A stretch of DNA of 12,511 nucleotides from CAZFNQ01 sp964652125 (lineage in GTDB: Bacteria > Patescibacteriota > Saccharimonadia > Saccharimonadales > JANWIN01): the NCBI GenBank assembly GCA_964652125.1, contig CAZZAE010000030.1, forward strand, positions 1-12,511. Reading direction: 5' to 3'. The notes below the pieces were generated by a model. The model was not told the DNA's origin. It worked only from the letters and a program-made list of their open reading frames with translations, and searched no databases. Shown here piece after piece: positions 6,658 to 12,511 of this stretch. How positions within the stretch are numbered: the first letter of the stretch is position 1; each line of letters begins with the position of its first letter. A program made the translations under genes and the position numbers.

Positions 6658-8064
6658 ATGAAAGCTGTTAAAACCAGATTTGCGCCAAGTCCAACTGGCT
6701 TTTTACATGTTGGGGGACTTAGAACCGCATTGTTTGCTTGGCTTGTGGCAAAGCAAGCTGGTGGGCAGTTTTTGCTTAGAATAGAAGACACCGACAAGGC
6801 TAGGGAAGTTAGCGGTTCAGAACAAAATATAAAGGATAGCCTAGCATGGCTAGGTCTAAATCCTGATGGCAGTGTCTACAAACAGAGTCAACATTTGAAT
6901 GTGTATAAACAATGGGCCGAAAAACTTGTTGCCAGTGGACGGGCTTATGCAGACAGTCGCTCACCAGAGGATCTAGACGAAATAAGGCAACGTGCAGTGT
7001 CAGCAAAGCGTCCTCTATTGTTTCGTGAACATCGACCAAATGAAACTTCCAAATGGTATGAGGGCATACCACTGCGTTTTAAGAGTGGACCAAAAGCTTA
7101 TAAGTGGTTTGATGAAGTGATGGGCGATTTATCAACGGGTCCGGAAGTAGTCGATGATTTCATTTTGTTGAAGAGTGATGGTTATCCAACTTATAACTTT
7201 GCTCATATAATTGACGACCATGTAATGGAAATTACACACGTAATTCGTTCACAGGAATTTTTAGCTTCAGTTCCAAAATATTTAAACTTATATGAGGCAC
7301 TCGACATTGAAGTGCCTAAACTTGCGACCCTACCGTATGTCATGGGTCCCGGTGGCAAAAAGAAACTAAGCAAACGTGATGGCGCTAAAGATGTATTGGA
7401 TTATAAACGTGAAGGCTATTTACCTGAGGCTATGATTAATTTTCTAGCTACTCTTGGCTGGAACGATGGCACTGAGCAAGAAGTATTTACAGTTGACGAG
7501 CTAATTAAGAAATTTAGCCTTAATCGGGTCCAAAAATCTGGTGCTGGGTTTGATGAGCAGCGATTGATGTGGATTAATGGTGCTCATATCAGGAAGCTGA
7601 GCTTAGACGAACTATACAAGCGAGCAACAGATTATTGGCCAGATGAAGCCAACAACTTCGATGAAAAGTATAAAAAAGCTGTTCTGGCTTTAGTTCAAGA
7701 ACGACTCAAATATTTGGCCGAACTGCCGCAACTAACTAAGTTTTTCTTTGAGGATTTGCCCATAGATCCCACTTTGATCAGTCAACATAAGCAGCTAAAG
7801 AAATTATCATCTGAAGAAATTAGGGCATTATTGAAAAGTAGTCGAGATGCATTAAATAGCAGTAGCTTTTCTCAAACCGACTTAAGCGACAAACTAAACG
7901 AATTACTTGCCCAGACTAGTCAAAAACCAGCCGTTCTATTTAGCCTCATCCGAATTGCTACCACTCAAGCACCAGCCAGTCCGGCCTTGGCAGAAACACT
8001 TGAAGTACTTGGTAAGAGTCGTTCTCTAGATAGAATCGATAGTACTATTAACGCAGCGAAATAA
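6658..8064 (+). CDS. gltX: Glutamyl-tRNA synthetase
   Basis: A class I aminoacyl-tRNA synthetase that charges tRNA-Glu, 468 residues, the normal bacterial length. The N-terminus has RFAPSPTGFLHVGGLRTALF (7-26) with the HIGH-equivalent HVGG at 17-20, then LLRIEDTDKAR. The KMSKS-equivalent KLSKR is at 236-240, within PGGKKKLSKRDGA. The C-terminal third is the helical anticodon-binding domain and retains the GAGFDEQRLMWINGAHIRKL pattern. No zinc-binding cysteine cluster is seen. Whether it also charges tRNA-Gln (non-discriminating, needing GatCAB) cannot be told from this window. The ATG at 6658 fits homologues. Its last 17 nt overlap the end of the convergent ATPase gene. Confidence 0.95.
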   Translation: MKAVKTRFAPSPTGFLHVGGLRTALFAWLVAKQAGGQFLLRIEDTDKAREVSGSEQNIKDSLAWLGLNPDGSVYKQSQHLNVYKQWAEKLVASGRAYADSRSPEDLDEIRQRAVSAKRPLLFREHRPNETSKWYEGIPLRFKSGPKAYKWFDEVMGDLSTGPEVVDDFILLKSDGYPTYNFAHIIDDHVMEITHVIRSQEFLASVPKYLNLYEALDIEVPKLATLPYVMGPGGKKKLSKRDGAKDVLDYKREGYLPEAMINFLATLGWNDGTEQEVFTVDELIKKFSLNRVQKSGAGFDEQRLMWINGAHIRKLSLDELYKRATDYWPDEANNFDEKYKKAVLALVQERLKYLAELPQLTKFFFEDLPIDPTLISQHKQLKKLSSEEIRALLKSSRDALNSSSFSQTDLSDKLNELLAQTSQKPAVLFSLIRIATTQAPASPALAETLEVLGKSRSLDRIDSTINAAK

Positions 8065-10594
8065 TAGTATCGTGCCGAAGATCATGCTCGTCTGAGGTTG
8101 TAATTGGTGCTGACATTGCTTTTTTTCGGTGACGTACCCGTTTGCGTTTGGGTATGTGTTGAATGCTTTGCATTGTTTTGTTATCACCAAAATTATGAGC
8201 AGATATCGTCCCTAAATGTTTAAACACACCATTATCTGATCTCTCGTCTTTGGGAGTTTCAGATTTTGCCGCTGTTACTTCAACCTCTGAAGTTTTAGTA
8301 ACTAATTTTATTTGCTTATCGGAAGCTATATATCGAGACTGAACTTTAGCTTCGATGTCACCGCGCATAAAGGCATATTGTCGGCGACTATGTTCAATAA
8401 TCCCGAGCGACTGATCACTATAGGAATCGGGTAAATCTTTAGTAGTGCCAGAAAATGCCTGAACCTTTTCACCATCAATGGTCATACTGACGGCAAAATG
8501 GCGGTTATGCATATGCACCAAGTCGTGTTCTTCAAAAACTGGTTCAAAATATCGCTTCATACCACCGGCATCATCGGCACTCATGCGAAAGGCAATGATC
8601 GAACCTACGTTACCAAATACAGCGTCACGAACCGCTGGATTCATCTGGGCAATGTATTGATTTGCAACGGTTAAATTAAGCCCGTATTTACGGGCCTCAC
8701 TTAAAATTGTGGCAAAAGAATCGGTGGCAAAGTTTTGAAATTCATCAACGTATAAATAAAAAGGTGTGCGTTCTTCAGCTGGAGTATCGGCTCGACTCAT
8801 AGCCGCCATTTGTATCTTGGTAACAAGTAAGGCACCAAGTAGGGCAGCGTTATCTTCACCAATCAGTCCACGGGACAGGTTTACGATTAATATTTTTCGC
8901 TCATCCATAATATGTCGAATGTTAAAACTACTTTTTGGCTGTCCTATTATGTTTCGTACGGTTGGATTTGCAGTAAATGCCCCGACTTTGTTCAGAACTG
9001 GCGCTACAGCCTCAGCCGCAAATCTTTCATTCCAAGAAGCAAATTCTACAGTCCAAAAGTTCCGTACTACTGGATCTTGAACAAAAGTAAGTACTTCACT
9101 ACGAAATTTCTTATCGGTTAAGATTCGGGTTATGTCTAACATTGTGGCATCGGGGTAGTCCAGTAAGGCTAAGATGCAATAGCGTAAAATGTACTCCAAA
9201 CGTGGTCCCCAACTATCGAACATTCGCTTAAGCACACCGATTAATTCACTGCACGTATGAGTCTTGAGCTTAGGGTCATAAACTTCCATCGGGTTGAAGG
9301 CAATGGGATAATCTGTATCGGCTGGATTGAAGTAAATGACGTCTCCAGCGCGTTCTGCTGGAATTCGTCGCAAAACATTAAGTGCATAATCACCGTGTGG
9401 ATCGACAACCGCAAATCCGTAGGGACTATTAATATCGGAGTCAGTTAGAAGTTCCAGCAATGCAGATTTACCAACACCTGTCTGGCCAATAATATAAAGG
9501 TGGCGGCCGCGCTCGGATCTGGGCATACCAAAAACAGTATTATGATCGCGGAAATTAGTGTGAGCAATTGGACTTAGGTCTGGGTCTTGGGTTGATGTTG
9601 ATACCGGCAGATTAGCAGGGGGCTCAGCTGTTTTGGCCGAAGCCCATAGAATATTTGGTGTCTCAACATTAGTGTGGGGTAGGTGATATAGACTGGCTAT
9701 TTCCTCAATATTGCAAACAAAACCCTTACGCCCAAAATGCCGGTTACGATATTGAACTATAAACTTGTCATCATCACCTAAAAATCTTTGGGTAAAGCCA
9801 TTGAGATAAGTAGAGTTAAACTGTTTAAAGCTAGCGGCAATTGACTGAACACGCATCTTGGCTTGAGCCGGTGATCCCATACCTCGATATACAATACGTA
9901 GAGCAACTTCATATGCTAATTTATGACTTTTTTCTTCGGCAGCATTGGCCCTGGCCGATTCGAACTCAGCCAGTTTTGGTGTTTCAATCTTATTTGTTTG
10001 GGGTGGAGTTAACAAAGTGCGCATTAAACTAGCCTTATTATTGCCACCACGGATACCGGCTGCGTATTGTTCACTTTTCTTATACCAGTTATTACTGGCC
10101 GGACGTATAACAACTTGGAGCCAGGCTTCTTCTTTTTCATCAAATTGTGCCAGGGCTGCAGTAATGGCCGCTAGCGGGTCAACTTCAAAACTTGGAAAGG
10201 TCCTAATAGGTAGGGCCTCGTGTGCAGTAAGTTTAAGTTCGGCACTTAGTTGTGAGCTAAAGACTTGACTTTTATTGTCAGCATAGTCGGGAACTTCACT
10301 AATGTAGACTGTAGGATATTGAGCGTAGATTTGTTCCTCAACAAAGCTTTTCAAATGATTCGGCACCCAGACATAAAAACCAATCCGTTTTTGCTGGACA
10401 GCAATCTCAAAACTAATACAATCACGAATTGCTGATCTAAACAGGGGTTTATCGGCCGTTAGTAATAAACCGTGTAGGCTGGCAAAGAGTTGCTCAGCAG
10501 CTAATTCCTTCTTTTCATTAGTTCGAGGCACCTGCAATAACAGAACGGTGCCACCAACCGTCTGATCGACTATGTACCTCTTACTAATATTCAT
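8048..10594 (-). CDS. TraG/VirD4-HerA superfamily ATPase, type IV secretion/conjugation-like
   Basis: 848 residues. The C-terminal half is a RecA-like motor: Walker A GQTGVGKS at 370-377 (Lys376), a downstream VVDPHGDYAL segment typical of HerA/TraG-type ATPases, and Walker B FYLYVDEFQNF with Asp617-Glu618. After it comes a sensor-like region (LSEARKYGLNLTVANQY) and the GNVGSIIAFRMSADDA segment of the TraG/TraD C-terminal domain. Such hexameric ATPases pump DNA or feed substrates into type IV secretion systems. The N-terminal 330 residues show no transmembrane helix and no motif I can name, so the protein is probably cytosolic or docked on a membrane partner. The C-terminus (about 760-848) is charged and includes KRKRVRHRKK, possibly nucleic-acid binding. 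It stands alone here without other secretion genes. It is divergent from the cassette at 10.7-12.4 kb. Coupling protein versus VirB4-like role is undecided. Confidence 0.78.
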   Translation of the reverse strand: MNISKRYIVDQTVGGTVLLLQVPRTNEKKELAAEQLFASLHGLLLTADKPLFRSAIRDCISFEIAVQQKRIGFYVWVPNHLKSFVEEQIYAQYPTVYISEVPDYADNKSQVFSSQLSAELKLTAHEALPIRTFPSFEVDPLAAITAALAQFDEKEEAWLQVVIRPASNNWYKKSEQYAAGIRGGNNKASLMRTLLTPPQTNKIETPKLAEFESARANAAEEKSHKLAYEVALRIVYRGMGSPAQAKMRVQSIAASFKQFNSTYLNGFTQRFLGDDDKFIVQYRNRHFGRKGFVCNIEEIASLYHLPHTNVETPNILWASAKTAEPPANLPVSTSTQDPDLSPIAHTNFRDHNTVFGMPRSERGRHLYIIGQTGVGKSALLELLTDSDINSPYGFAVVDPHGDYALNVLRRIPAERAGDVIYFNPADTDYPIAFNPMEVYDPKLKTHTCSELIGVLKRMFDSWGPRLEYILRYCILALLDYPDATMLDITRILTDKKFRSEVLTFVQDPVVRNFWTVEFASWNERFAAEAVAPVLNKVGAFTANPTVRNIIGQPKSSFNIRHIMDERKILIVNLSRGLIGEDNAALLGALLVTKIQMAAMSRADTPAEERTPFYLYVDEFQNFATDSFATILSEARKYGLNLTVANQYIAQMNPAVRDAVFGNVGSIIAFRMSADDAGGMKRYFEPVFEEHDLVHMHNRHFAVSMTIDGEKVQAFSGTTKDLPDSYSDQSLGIIEHSRRQYAFMRGDIEAKVQSRYIASDKQIKLVTKTSEVEVTAAKSETPKDERSDNGVFKHLGTISAHNFGDNKTMQSIQHIPKRKRVRHRKKAMSAPITTSDEHDLRHDTIISLR

Positions 10595-10603
10595 AGTCGC
10601 TTT

Positions 10604-10614
10604 ACTATACTATA
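10604..10614 (-). promoter_or_regulatory. Putative tandem -10 boxes for the ATPase gene
   Basis: On the minus strand two overlapping TATAGT boxes (10609-10614 and 10604-10609) precede the ATG. The nearer ends 9 nt before the start codon, and no Shine-Dalgarno sequence is visible, so the message may be leaderless or nearly so. The same tandem ACTATA pattern occurs before the sortase gene. Confidence 0.35.
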
Positions 10615-10681
10615 TTTTGTATATATTAGCAATACTTCTTACTACTTTCTAGACTAACACACAAATAAATGTAAGTATGTA

Positions 10682-10710
10682 TTGACAAATTACTTAAAAG
10701 AATTTAAAAT
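10682..10710 (+). promoter_or_regulatory. Strong sigma-70-type promoter before the structured RNA
   Basis: TTGACA (10682-10687) is a perfect -35 box, followed by a 17-nt spacer and TAAAAT (10705-10710), 5 of 6 bases of the -10 consensus. It is the best promoter in the window. Transcription should start near 10717, just before the base-paired region and about 355 nt before the next well-supported start codon. Confidence 0.65.
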
Positions 10711-10716
10711 ATTCGT

Positions 10717-10970
10717 CACAACTAGGTTGGGAGGTTGAGACGCATCTCTTATGAGGAATGCGCAGAGTCTATAGCGAAGCCAAGCAGCCTAACCCTAATC
10801 TTCTACATTTTCTGAAAGGGTCAGTCTCCAACGCTACCGACCTTATTGTTGAACTTTATTATCATGCTTAAATTCGCTGCACGAGCTAAGGCCACTTTTG
10901 CAGTGGTTTTGGTTCATGCCGCGATGATGCACTGGTCATGAACCCCTATTTATAAAGGGCGGGTCAACCA
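10717..10970 (+). ncRNA. Candidate structured RNA: stand-alone RNA or long 5' leader
   Basis: Between the strong promoter and the secreted-protein gene lie about 350 nt without a substantial gene. Helices seen by eye: an outer helix AGG/TTGGG (10724-10731) with CCTAA/CCT (10788-10796, one bulged base); inside it CGCAT (10741-10745) with ATGCG (10758-10762), continued by CTC/GAG around a TTAT loop; a CCACT/AGTGG hairpin (10892-10906); an 8-bp perfect stem GGTTCATG (10911-10918) with CATGAACC (10937-10944); and CCCT/AGGG (10944-10959). I compared it from memory with tmRNA, RNase P, SRP and common riboswitches and found no match. It could be a riboswitch-like leader of the downstream genes or an independent RNA. 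From 10971 to 11072 I see nothing but the ribosome site of the next gene. Confidence 0.4.
10864..10941 (+). CDS. Possible 25-residue hydrophobic peptide
   Basis: ATG 10864 to TGA 10941 encodes 25 residues: a basic start (MLKFAARAKA) followed by a hydrophobic stretch (TFAVVLVHAAMM) and HWS. This looks like a short membrane-inserting peptide or a leader peptide. No Shine-Dalgarno sequence precedes it, and an open frame of this size can occur by chance. Its last third overlaps the pseudoknot stems at 10911-10944, with the stop codon inside the 3' arm, so ribosomes reading it would unfold that structure. Confidence 0.2.
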   Translation: MLKFAARAKATFAVVLVHAAMMHWS

Positions 10971-11072
10971 ATACACCACACGCTGCATGACTTAGGTCTC
11001 ATGGATGAGTCCTATGTTCGTTAACATTCAAGGATGAGAGTTTCCAACACCAATGGGCGAAAGGGCACCGAA

Positions 11073-12056
11073 ATGAAGCACAGTAAGCTTCTCATTGCGG
11101 CGAGCACCACAATAGTGGCGGTCGCTTTGATGATTCCAACCTTGGGCGCTACCAGTAGCACTCAGGCCACATGTTCAACCCGACCCCTGATGGCGAAGGT
11201 CGAACTCGGTAACAACTACGCGCAGGTCCGAACGACCTTCACGCTTGGTTGCAACCAAGTCGCTCAAGCCATCACGATGCCGGGTACGAATGTGTCTTAC
11301 GGACCACACCTTTTCAATGGTGTGTCTCGTAACACGATCAGCATGACACCGGCAGAGGATTCCGCGATCACGGGGTTGGACAAGACACATGTTGATGATT
11401 ACATCAACAGCTACTTGTCCGGCCACACCGCGTTCACGCCTCAGTACGTAGCAAGCTTTGCAGTGCAGTTGGGCGCGCAAGTCGATACGTCGGCGGCGTT
11501 CAACAAGCAGCTATCTGCAAACCAGCAAACTGCTGTTGTGCAAACTACGGCGGCGAGAACACCGGGAACGCTCTACACCTTTGGCTGCGCAACCGACAAG
11601 AACTACGGTTACCAGTACGGCTGTTATCGGGGCTACGGGGGCTACACGTCGACACCGACGTATCGCTTCCTGATGTTCGAAACGCAGTCGTCGGGTCACG
11701 GCACCAACGTCTGGAAGTTGACCAAGATGGGCATGGAGACTGATGTCAGCTCCTATGCGCACATCATCCAGTGGGACCCCACTTCTGACATTTCAGTCGG
11801 AAAATGCACCTCGGAAACGATTGGAATTACCTTCCAAGGTGCAGGGGTCAGTCGGACGTCAACCATCTGCCCATCCAAACTGCATCCGACTATCTCGGAG
11901 CACAAGTTTGTCTCCGCGTGGCAGGGTGGCAGTACGGGAGCTGTTGAAGGTGAGGGCGGCACGACACTCGTGGCGATCCAATTAGGTCACGGGAGCGGTG
12001 CGAGGTTCTATCTCGTCAACGATTACTGCTGGCACGGAGGTGGTCTGGGATGCTGA
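11073..12056 (+). CDS. Secreted cysteine-containing protein of unknown family
   Basis: 327 residues from ATG 11073, chosen because AAAGGG (11060-11065) lies 7 nt upstream; an ATG at 11034 would add 13 residues before the signal peptide with no usable ribosome site. Residues 1-31 form a Sec signal peptide: KHSK, a hydrophobic core LLIAASTTIVAVALMIP, and probable cleavage near TLGA or TQA. The mature part has eight cysteines, enough for four disulfides, including a GC..YGC pair in a Tyr/Gly-rich stretch (NYGYQYGCYRGYGGY) and a final YCWHGGGLGC. The C-terminal part looks beta-rich, like secreted actinobacterial hypothetical proteins, but I cannot name a family. No LPxTG or canonical lipobox is present. 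GC is far higher than in the left part of the window: 35 of 60 bases in 11221-11280 against 21 of 60 in gltX 7201-7260. It is translationally coupled to the next gene. Confidence 0.7.
   Translation: MKHSKLLIAASTTIVAVALMIPTLGATSSTQATCSTRPLMAKVELGNNYAQVRTTFTLGCNQVAQAITMPGTNVSYGPHLFNGVSRNTISMTPAEDSAITGLDKTHVDDYINSYLSGHTAFTPQYVASFAVQLGAQVDTSAAFNKQLSANQQTAVVQTTAARTPGTLYTFGCATDKNYGYQYGCYRGYGGYTSTPTYRFLMFETQSSGHGTNVWKLTKMGMETDVSSYAHIIQWDPTSDISVGKCTSETIGITFQGAGVSRTSTICPSKLHPTISEHKFVSAWQGGSTGAVEGEGGTTLVAIQLGHGSGARFYLVNDYCWHGGGLGC
12036..12052 (+). promoter_or_regulatory. Shine-Dalgarno sequence coupling the two right-end genes
   Basis: GGAGGT (12036-12041) lies 8 nt before ATG 12050, inside the end of the upstream coding region. 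It is the strongest ribosome site in the window and contrasts with the weak or absent sites of most genes to the left. It decides the start of the small downstream gene. Confidence 0.75.
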
Positions 12057-12394
12057 AGCATGACCGGGTACGTACCTACGTGACCATCGCCTTGATCCTC
12101 GTGATCGTGGCGTTGTCATGGTCATATCGACCCTGGCGGCAGAGCAGTGTTACATCTACTCGAACCGAGTACACCGGTACGTTCGGCGGTCACTGCGACC
12201 CCCACGACAACCTGGTGTGCATCGGCAATGCCGACAAATCGGTGACGGTGGGTGATCAATCCTTCCAAAACGGCCTCAAGCCTCACCAGAGTCTGCCCAA
12301 CAAAGGCGCAAAGGTGACGGTCAAGGTCAAGGAAGTCAAGCATGGTGACTTAACCACTGCGGTGGTCGTGTCCATCATGTCTGAAGGTAAATAA
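12050..12394 (+). CDS. Small membrane-anchored protein of unknown function
   Basis: 114 residues. A basic N-terminus (MLKHDRVR) precedes one transmembrane helix at about 10-26 (YVTIALILVIVALSWSY) without a clear cleavage site, so the remaining 85 residues are probably outside the membrane. That domain contains two cysteines (GGHCDPHDNLVCIGN), which could form a disulfide, and alternating hydrophobic strands ending KVTVKVKEVKHGDLTTAVVVSI. This suggests a small beta-barrel, perhaps OB-like. The ATG overlaps the end of the upstream secreted-protein gene by 7 nt and has a strong Shine-Dalgarno sequence, so the pair is co-translated. Partnership between the two, such as chaperone, receptor or immunity partner, is inference from coupling only. 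Codon and base use match the upstream gene and not the left part of the window. Confidence 0.68.
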   Translation: MLKHDRVRTYVTIALILVIVALSWSYRPWRQSSVTSTRTEYTGTFGGHCDPHDNLVCIGNADKSVTVGDQSFQNGLKPHQSLPNKGAKVTVKVKEVKHGDLTTAVVVSIMSEGK

Positions 12395-12429
12395 ACGGGC
12401 GGAGAGAAAACCGCATCCTTGAGTAAACA

Positions 12430-12477
12430 GTCGAGACACCGACTGAGACCTGAACTCTCAAAGTTCAGTAGAGTGTC
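12430..12477 (+). other. Hairpins downstream of the right-end genes
   Basis: The last 117 nt hold no gene I can support. CTGAACT (12450-12456) and AGTTCAG (12462-12468) form a perfect 7-bp hairpin with a 5-nt loop. GACAC (12435-12439) can pair with GTGTC (12473-12477) around it, or GTCG/CGAC (12430-12443) can form a small hairpin instead. No T-run follows, so this is not a standard intrinsic terminator. It may be the start of another structured RNA that continues beyond the window. Confidence 0.35.
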
Positions 12478-12511
12478 GAAAGGGCAACGGGCGGGCCTGG
12501 GAGGTTTGATT

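Noticed and set aside
9841..10268. Plus-strand open frames opposite the ATPase gene.
   Set aside because: They are antisense shadows with no ribosome sites and no recognisable protein features.
10771..10792. GCGAAGCCAAGCAGCC recalls the SRP RNA apical motif (GGAAGGAAGCAGCC).
   Set aside because: The required GTCAGG partner and GGAA tetraloop are absent, so this is not an SRP RNA.
10944..10959. CCCT/AGGG hairpin as an intrinsic terminator of the structured RNA.
   Set aside because: The stem is only 4 bp and is followed by CGGGTCAACC, not a T-run.
11154..11175. Lipobox before the first cysteine of the secreted protein (QATC).
   Set aside because: Position -3 is Gln, not Leu/Ile/Val, and the hydrophobic core ends well before it; an ordinary Sec signal peptide fits better.
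12290..12310. LPNKG in the small membrane protein as a sortase signal.
   Set aside because: It lies mid-protein with no following hydrophobic segment and basic tail.
12501..12511. GAGGTTTGATT at the very end resembles the start of 16S rRNA (AGAGTTTGAT).
   Set aside because: The bases before GTTTGATT do not match the rRNA 5' end, and too little sequence remains to judge.

Overview
The window looks like a chromosomal segment of a Candidate Phyla Radiation bacterium, most likely Candidatus Saccharibacteria (TM7). The reasons are the low to moderate GC of the first 10.6 kb, TGA used as a stop (which argues against Gracilibacteria/SR1), and a set of proteins familiar from that group: a sortase with a long cytoplasmic N-terminus, a PEGA-domain membrane protein, a basic protein with a DUF4367-like C-terminus, and a TraG/VirD4-HerA ATPase without membrane anchor. 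The lineage call is inference from protein style; no rRNA gene is present to confirm it.

Region 1 (1-2564) is a tight plus-strand gene string: the C-terminus of an ExoIII/APE-type AP endonuclease, a proline iminopeptidase, a HAD-IB phosphatase and a divergent YjeF-C/NAD(P)H-hydrate dehydratase-like protein. The genes are separated by 8 nt or overlap. A tRNA-Leu(CAA) on the minus strand runs into the end of the string; its encoded CCA abuts the last stop codon.

Region 2 (2565-6620) holds cell-envelope genes: a class E/D-like sortase (plus), a membrane-anchored PEGA/beta-propeller protein (minus, convergent with the sortase) and, divergent from it, a single-pass protein with a DUF4367-like external domain. 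The divergent promoter region carries a 12-bp direct repeat.

Region 3 (6621-10594) holds gltX (glutamyl-tRNA synthetase) and, tail to tail with a 17-nt coding overlap, an 848-residue conjugation/type IV secretion-type ATPase. Several first genes lack a Shine-Dalgarno sequence and have a -10-like box 7-9 nt before the start codon, suggesting leaderless transcripts.

Region 4 (10595-12511) differs. After an AT-rich divergent promoter region with a near-consensus promoter (TTGACA, 17 nt, TAAAAT) there are about 350 nt of apparently structured RNA with nested helices, an H-type pseudoknot and a possible 25-residue peptide. Then come two translationally coupled genes with clear Shine-Dalgarno sequences and much higher GC: a secreted eight-cysteine protein of no family I recognise and a small membrane-anchored protein. 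The composition shift suggests horizontally acquired DNA, perhaps from a host, or an assembly junction. This RNA-plus-secreted-pair cassette is the best candidate here for something undescribed.
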